DNA of 8,545 bases from CAYSPU01 sp964432995 (GTDB lineage: Bacteria > Verrucomicrobiota > Verrucomicrobiia > Limisphaerales > JAHDYP01). Below are positions 5,916 to 8,545 of the stretch, piece by piece. The position numbers and the translations under genes are program-made. The notes beneath the pieces were generated by a model that saw only the letters and a list, made by a program, of their open reading frames with translations, searched no databases and was not told the DNA's origin. Every line of letters starts with the position of its first letter. Positions within the stretch are counted from its first letter, which is position 1. Location of the stretch: assembly GCA_964432995.1 (NCBI GenBank), contig CAYSPU010000249.1, forward strand, positions 1 to 8,545, in the 5' to 3' direction.

Positions 5916-6272
5916 CCCCCCCGGAGCGGACAGATTCCCCGGGGATCAGGAGAGCCCCGGGGATGCCGAGTTCCTCCGTCCTTTCTTGGGGTTCTCGCGC
6001 GCGCAGCGAGGGTACGACCGATTCTCAGGTCTGCGGAGACAGCCGCCGCGTCGTCTCCTGCGACGAGAGTCTCCGTTTCCGTCTCGATTCGGTGCAGACG
6101 TCGCGTCTTCGACCCGATTGCGGACAGGAAACGGGTTTCTGTTGGTTCACCTGCGGGGCACGGCTGGATGGGACTTCATCGGTACAGTCGGTGCTCCGGA
6201 AGGTCGATGGGCCGGCGGTGGCGCCGACCGGTGCTCGTAACGAAGTAACCAAGTCGTAAATGTGAGAAAGCC
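5916..6272. other. Gene-free spacer / leader of the propeller-protein gene
   Basis: These 357 bp hold frames of about 100 codons in two phases, but their translations are Ser/Arg-rich without any recognisable fold and have no good ribosome binding site, so I do not call them. The left end has two CCCCGGGGAT copies. In the middle CGGAGAC (6034-6040) can pair either with GTCTCC (6053-6058) or with GTCTCCG (6069-6075). The competing CGTCG/CGACG stem (6051-6055 with 6061-6065) overlaps the first of these. The right end, close to the next ATG, is relatively A-rich (CGTAACGAAGTAACCAAGTC). No clear promoter boxes or terminator T-run are visible. Confidence 0.6.
5937..5964. repeat. CCCCGGGGAT direct repeat, two copies
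   Basis: The decamer occurs at 5937-5946 and again at 5955-5964, with 8 bp between. Each is an 8-bp palindrome plus AT. It lies 22 bp after the stop of the UxaA-family gene. No T-run follows. A third copy is at 3945-3954, so the pair flanks the sugar-acid genes together with that copy. Confidence 0.4.
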
Positions 6273-8366
6273 ATGAGGAGATTCCCCGTCACCGTCAACC
6301 GATGGACCATCGGCTTCTGCGGCGTCCTGCTGGGAAGCGCGCTGTACGCCTTCACACCGTCCACTTGTATCACCCTTCCTCCGGATCCCGACGATCCGCT
6401 GGTGGTCTCCCATTCCGGCCAATGGTTCGGCGCGGCCGTCGCTGCCAGCGGGAATCTGGTGGCGATCGGCGCGCCGAATGAGGTCGGTGCGGAGGGCCCG
6501 GCGGGGGCGGTGTATCTGTTCGCGCGGGTCGAGAACGAGTGGTCGTTGCGACTGAAGATTCTCCCTCCGCCTGGTGTCGTCGGCAACGCGGTGGCGATGA
6601 GCGGGGAGCTATTGGTGGTCGGTGCCGAGAACGACTCCGGGCAGGCGGCGTATGGCGGCGCCGTCTACGTCTTCGTGCTGAGCGTGGAGGGACCATCACT
6701 CAACGCCGTGCCCCTGGGCATGCTCCGGCCGGACACCGCCCAGGAATACCGATACTTCGGCTGCGACGTCGCCGTCGAGGACGGCCGGATTGTGGTCGGC
6801 GCCCTCGGGGACGGTCTGGCCGGATGGGCCCCCGGCGCGGCTTACGTGTTTGACTGGGACTCGACGTTGAACGACTGGGTCGAGAAGGCGCGCCTGTTCT
6901 CGTACAGTGCGTTTGGCGGCAGCCAATTCGGCGCGGCGGTCGACCTGCAGGGCGCCAGGGTGGCCGTGGGCGCCCCGTATCAAATGAGCTTCACCGGGGT
7001 CGACGAAGCCGGGGCGGCCTTTGTCTTCACCCTGCTCGAAGACGGGAGCTTCGAGGAGCAAATGCTCGCGTCGGATGCTCCGCAGGATTCGGGTTTCTTC
7101 GGATGGTCGGTCGCCTTGGACGACGCGCAACTCCTGGTGGGCGCGCCGGGGCAACACGGCGCCGACGTCCTCGCCGGCGCAGTTCCCATCTACCGCCTGG
7201 ACGCGACCGGGGCCTGGATCCCCGCGGGTTCATTGCAGGCCGCCGATGGCAAGCCCGGCGCCCAGTTCGGCTATGATCTTGCCTTTCAGAACGGCGTCGC
7301 GGTGATCGGCGCCCCCGAAGAGAGCCACAGCTCCGGTTCAACCGACGAAGACCTGGTGAACCGCGCCGGAGCGGTCTACCTCTTCGAAACCACGGAAAAC
7401 GGATTCGGCAACGGGTCGAAACTGGTGCTGCCGAGCCGGGTTCCCGGACAACGTTTCGGCTTCGCGGTCGCGTATGCGGACAATCTGCTCGCGGTCGGCG
7501 CCCCGGGCTGCAGTTATGGCTCCTGCCCGTCAGGCTCGGACCTGGAGGGCGCGGCTTACGCCTTCGAACAGGGATCGAACCAGGGACCAACGGCGGAGGC
7601 CGCCGCATCCGAAACCAGCGTCGTCGTCCAGGCAGGCGCCGAAGCGACCGTGACTCTGGACGGATCCGCCTCCACCGATCCGGATGGCGATGCCCTCACC
7701 TACGCGTGGCGGGACGCCGCCGGTCGGGTGATTGCCTCGACGGCGACCACCACGGTCTCGTTGGGCGTGGGCACGCACGCGTTCACCCTGCAGGTCAGCG
7801 ACGGCACGCTTTCGGCCGAAGACTCGGTGGAAATCACCGTGGAACAGGCCGGCCGACCTCCCGTAGCCGACGCTTCCGGCACCGCCCGGCGCGTGATTTC
7901 GTCGAACAACCAGGACGCCCTGGTGCGTCTCGACGGTGCGCAATCCTCGGACCCCGACGGGGATGCGCTCAGCTTCGGCTGGTTTGCCGACGGACAGTTG
8001 GTGGCCGAAGGAATCACGGCCGAGGTTCGCCGCCCGATGGGCAAACACACCTTCCGCCTGGTGGTGACCGACGGTCAATCCGGCGCCGAAGACACCGTCG
8101 TGGTCCGGGTGATCACGGTAGCGACGGCCGTGCGCGAGCTGAGCGCGAACGTTGCCCGCGCCAAGCTGCCCTGCGGCAAGAAGGCGGCTTGCCTGGTGAT
8201 CTTGCGGAACGCCGCCCGGTCTTTCGACCATGGGAAGACCCGGTTGGGCGTGCATGAACTCCAACTGATGCAGCATCTTCTCCGCGCTCGAGGGGTCAAC
8301 CAGTCCGTGGCCAAGCCGCTGATTGCCGACGCCCAAGCGCTCATCGACGCTGCCCTGGCCCGGTAG
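6273..8366 (+). CDS. Secreted FG-GAP beta-propeller protein with two PKD domains
   Basis: This 697-aa protein begins with a probable signal peptide: MRRFPVTVNR, then the hydrophobic WTIGFCGVLLGSALYA, with cleavage likely near residues 23-26. Residues about 44-430 contain seven units of the form FG-x-V/A-AV...G--LAVGAP...GAVYLF (around WFGAAVAASGNLVAIGAP, YFGCDVAVEDGRIVVGA, QFGAAVDLQGARVAVGAP, FFGWSVALDDAQLLVGAP, QFGYDLAFQNGVAVIGAP and RFGFAVAYADNLLAVGAP). This is an integrin-alpha-like FG-GAP propeller, predicted to have seven blades. Two PKD domains follow (about 436-524 and 528-613), each with the signature DPDGDAL(T/S). The last 80 or so residues are helical and end DAQALIDAALAR. They resemble helical tails seen on other secreted bacterial proteins. 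No PEP-CTERM, LPXTG or membrane anchor is present. It probably acts outside the cytoplasm in adhesion or binding; no catalytic motif is seen. The ATG at 6273 has a weak purine-rich GAGAAAG upstream. Confidence 0.88.
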   Translation: MRRFPVTVNRWTIGFCGVLLGSALYAFTPSTCITLPPDPDDPLVVSHSGQWFGAAVAASGNLVAIGAPNEVGAEGPAGAVYLFARVENEWSLRLKILPPPGVVGNAVAMSGELLVVGAENDSGQAAYGGAVYVFVLSVEGPSLNAVPLGMLRPDTAQEYRYFGCDVAVEDGRIVVGALGDGLAGWAPGAAYVFDWDSTLNDWVEKARLFSYSAFGGSQFGAAVDLQGARVAVGAPYQMSFTGVDEAGAAFVFTLLEDGSFEEQMLASDAPQDSGFFGWSVALDDAQLLVGAPGQHGADVLAGAVPIYRLDATGAWIPAGSLQAADGKPGAQFGYDLAFQNGVAVIGAPEESHSSGSTDEDLVNRAGAVYLFETTENGFGNGSKLVLPSRVPGQRFGFAVAYADNLLAVGAPGCSYGSCPSGSDLEGAAYAFEQGSNQGPTAEAAASETSVVVQAGAEATVTLDGSASTDPDGDALTYAWRDAAGRVIASTATTTVSLGVGTHAFTLQVSDGTLSAEDSVEITVEQAGRPPVADASGTARRVISSNNQDALVRLDGAQSSDPDGDALSFGWFADGQLVAEGITAEVRRPMGKHTFRLVVTDGQSGAEDTVVVRVITVATAVRELSANVARAKLPCGKKAACLVILRNAARSFDHGKTRLGVHELQLMQHLLRARGVNQSVAKPLIADAQALIDAALAR

Positions 8367-8390
8367 CCAGCTCCATCGTGCGGATTGCTG

Positions 8391-8427
8391 CTCCCCGCGC
8401 ATCGGCTTCGCCGCCGGTCGCGGGGAG
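8391..8427 (+). terminator. Strong hairpin 25 bp after the propeller gene (possible terminator)
   Basis: CTCCCCGCG (8391-8399) pairs perfectly with CGCGGGGAG (8419-8427). The stem continues, after one bulged C, with ATCGG (8401-8405) against CCGGT (8414-8418, one wobble), leaving an 8-nt loop. This is the most stable-looking structure in the window and it is well placed to end the transcript. The usual T-run is absent (TCGGCTGTAC follows), so it may be a T-less terminator or an extragenic palindrome. Confidence 0.5.
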
Positions 8428-8466
8428 TCGGCTGTACAGCATCCTCCAAGTGCCTCGCCTGCTCAA

Positions 8467-8482
8467 GCGGGGTGCACCCCGC
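8467..8482. repeat. Perfect 16-bp palindrome
   Basis: GCGGGGTGCACCCCGC is fully self-complementary without a spacer. It abuts the 39-bp dispersed element (8483-8521), which suggests that both belong to one compound extragenic repeat. As a DNA palindrome it could also bind a dimeric protein, but no regulator gene is near. Confidence 0.7.
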
Positions 8483-8521
8483 CGCTCCTTCGGACCGCCC
8501 GACGTCCCGGCGGGCAGCAGC
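8483..8521 (-). repeat. 39-bp dispersed element, inverted copy 2
   Basis: It is the reverse complement of 3497-3535 with two mismatches (G/T near the start, A/G near the end). Looser similarity (a shared CGGACG core) seems to continue towards the window edge, so the element may be longer than 39 bp and cut off here. It lies outside genes, next to the 16-bp palindrome. Confidence 0.8.
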
Positions 8522-8545
8522 ACCACACGCCGGACGCGCCTCCGA

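Noticed and set aside
5899..6259. Possible small proteins of 98-113 aa between the UxaA and propeller genes
   Set aside because: The translations are Ser/Arg-rich and differ by frame with no family resemblance. One overlaps the end of the UxaA gene, and no ribosome binding site is visible.
6236..6259. CGTAACGAAGTAACCAAGTCG, which is reminiscent of the 3' end of 16S rRNA (AAGTCGTAACAAGGTAACC)
   Set aside because: The order of the pieces is scrambled and the surrounding sequence does not match rRNA, so it is a chance resemblance.

Overview
This is a high-GC window, roughly two-thirds G+C by eye with strongly C/G-ending codons. All recognisable genes are on the + strand. The best guess for the source is an uncultured member of Verrucomicrobiota or a close relative in the PVC group. 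The guess rests on three things: the gene families, the weak Shine-Dalgarno signals, and the style of the intergenic repeats. Those repeats include period-7 GTTCGAA-type arrays, 'CCTTTGCGGTCCTTGGCGG'-type repeats and GTAGCCTTGGCGGAGGC hairpins. No marker gene is present, so the lineage is an inference.

Layout. (1) 2-3087: a two-gene operon with an ATGA overlap. It holds the C-terminal end of a probable SbcD/YhaO-like metallophosphoesterase partner subunit and a complete 901-aa SbcC/YhaN-like coiled-coil ATPase, together a predicted Mre11/Rad50-type DNA-processing complex. (2) 3088-4015: about 930 bp with no credible gene, packed with inverted repeats, a 27-bp repeat in four copies of mixed orientation, hairpins and opposed period-7 arrays. 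(3) 4016-5915: a short RraA-like remnant that seems to lack the middle of the fold, then a full-length UxaA/GarD-family sugar-acid dehydratase. Together they look like a decayed hexuronate/aldarate catabolic unit. (4) 5916-6272: a gene-free leader with small repeats and possible stems. (5) 6273-8366: a secreted protein with seven FG-GAP-like repeats (a predicted seven-bladed propeller), two PKD domains and a helical C-terminal tail. (6) 8367-8545: a strong hairpin, a perfect 16-bp palindrome and a second, inverted copy of a 39-bp element also found in region 2.

The three gene groups do not obviously form one pathway. They are separate units divided by repeat-rich spacers. I see no RNA gene, CRISPR array, transposase, prophage or defence cassette, and no convincing new multi-gene system. 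The most notable points are the internally shortened RraA gene, the altered Walker A motif and zinc-hook-less middle of the ATPase, and the layered intergenic repeat field with its inverted partner copy 5 kb away.
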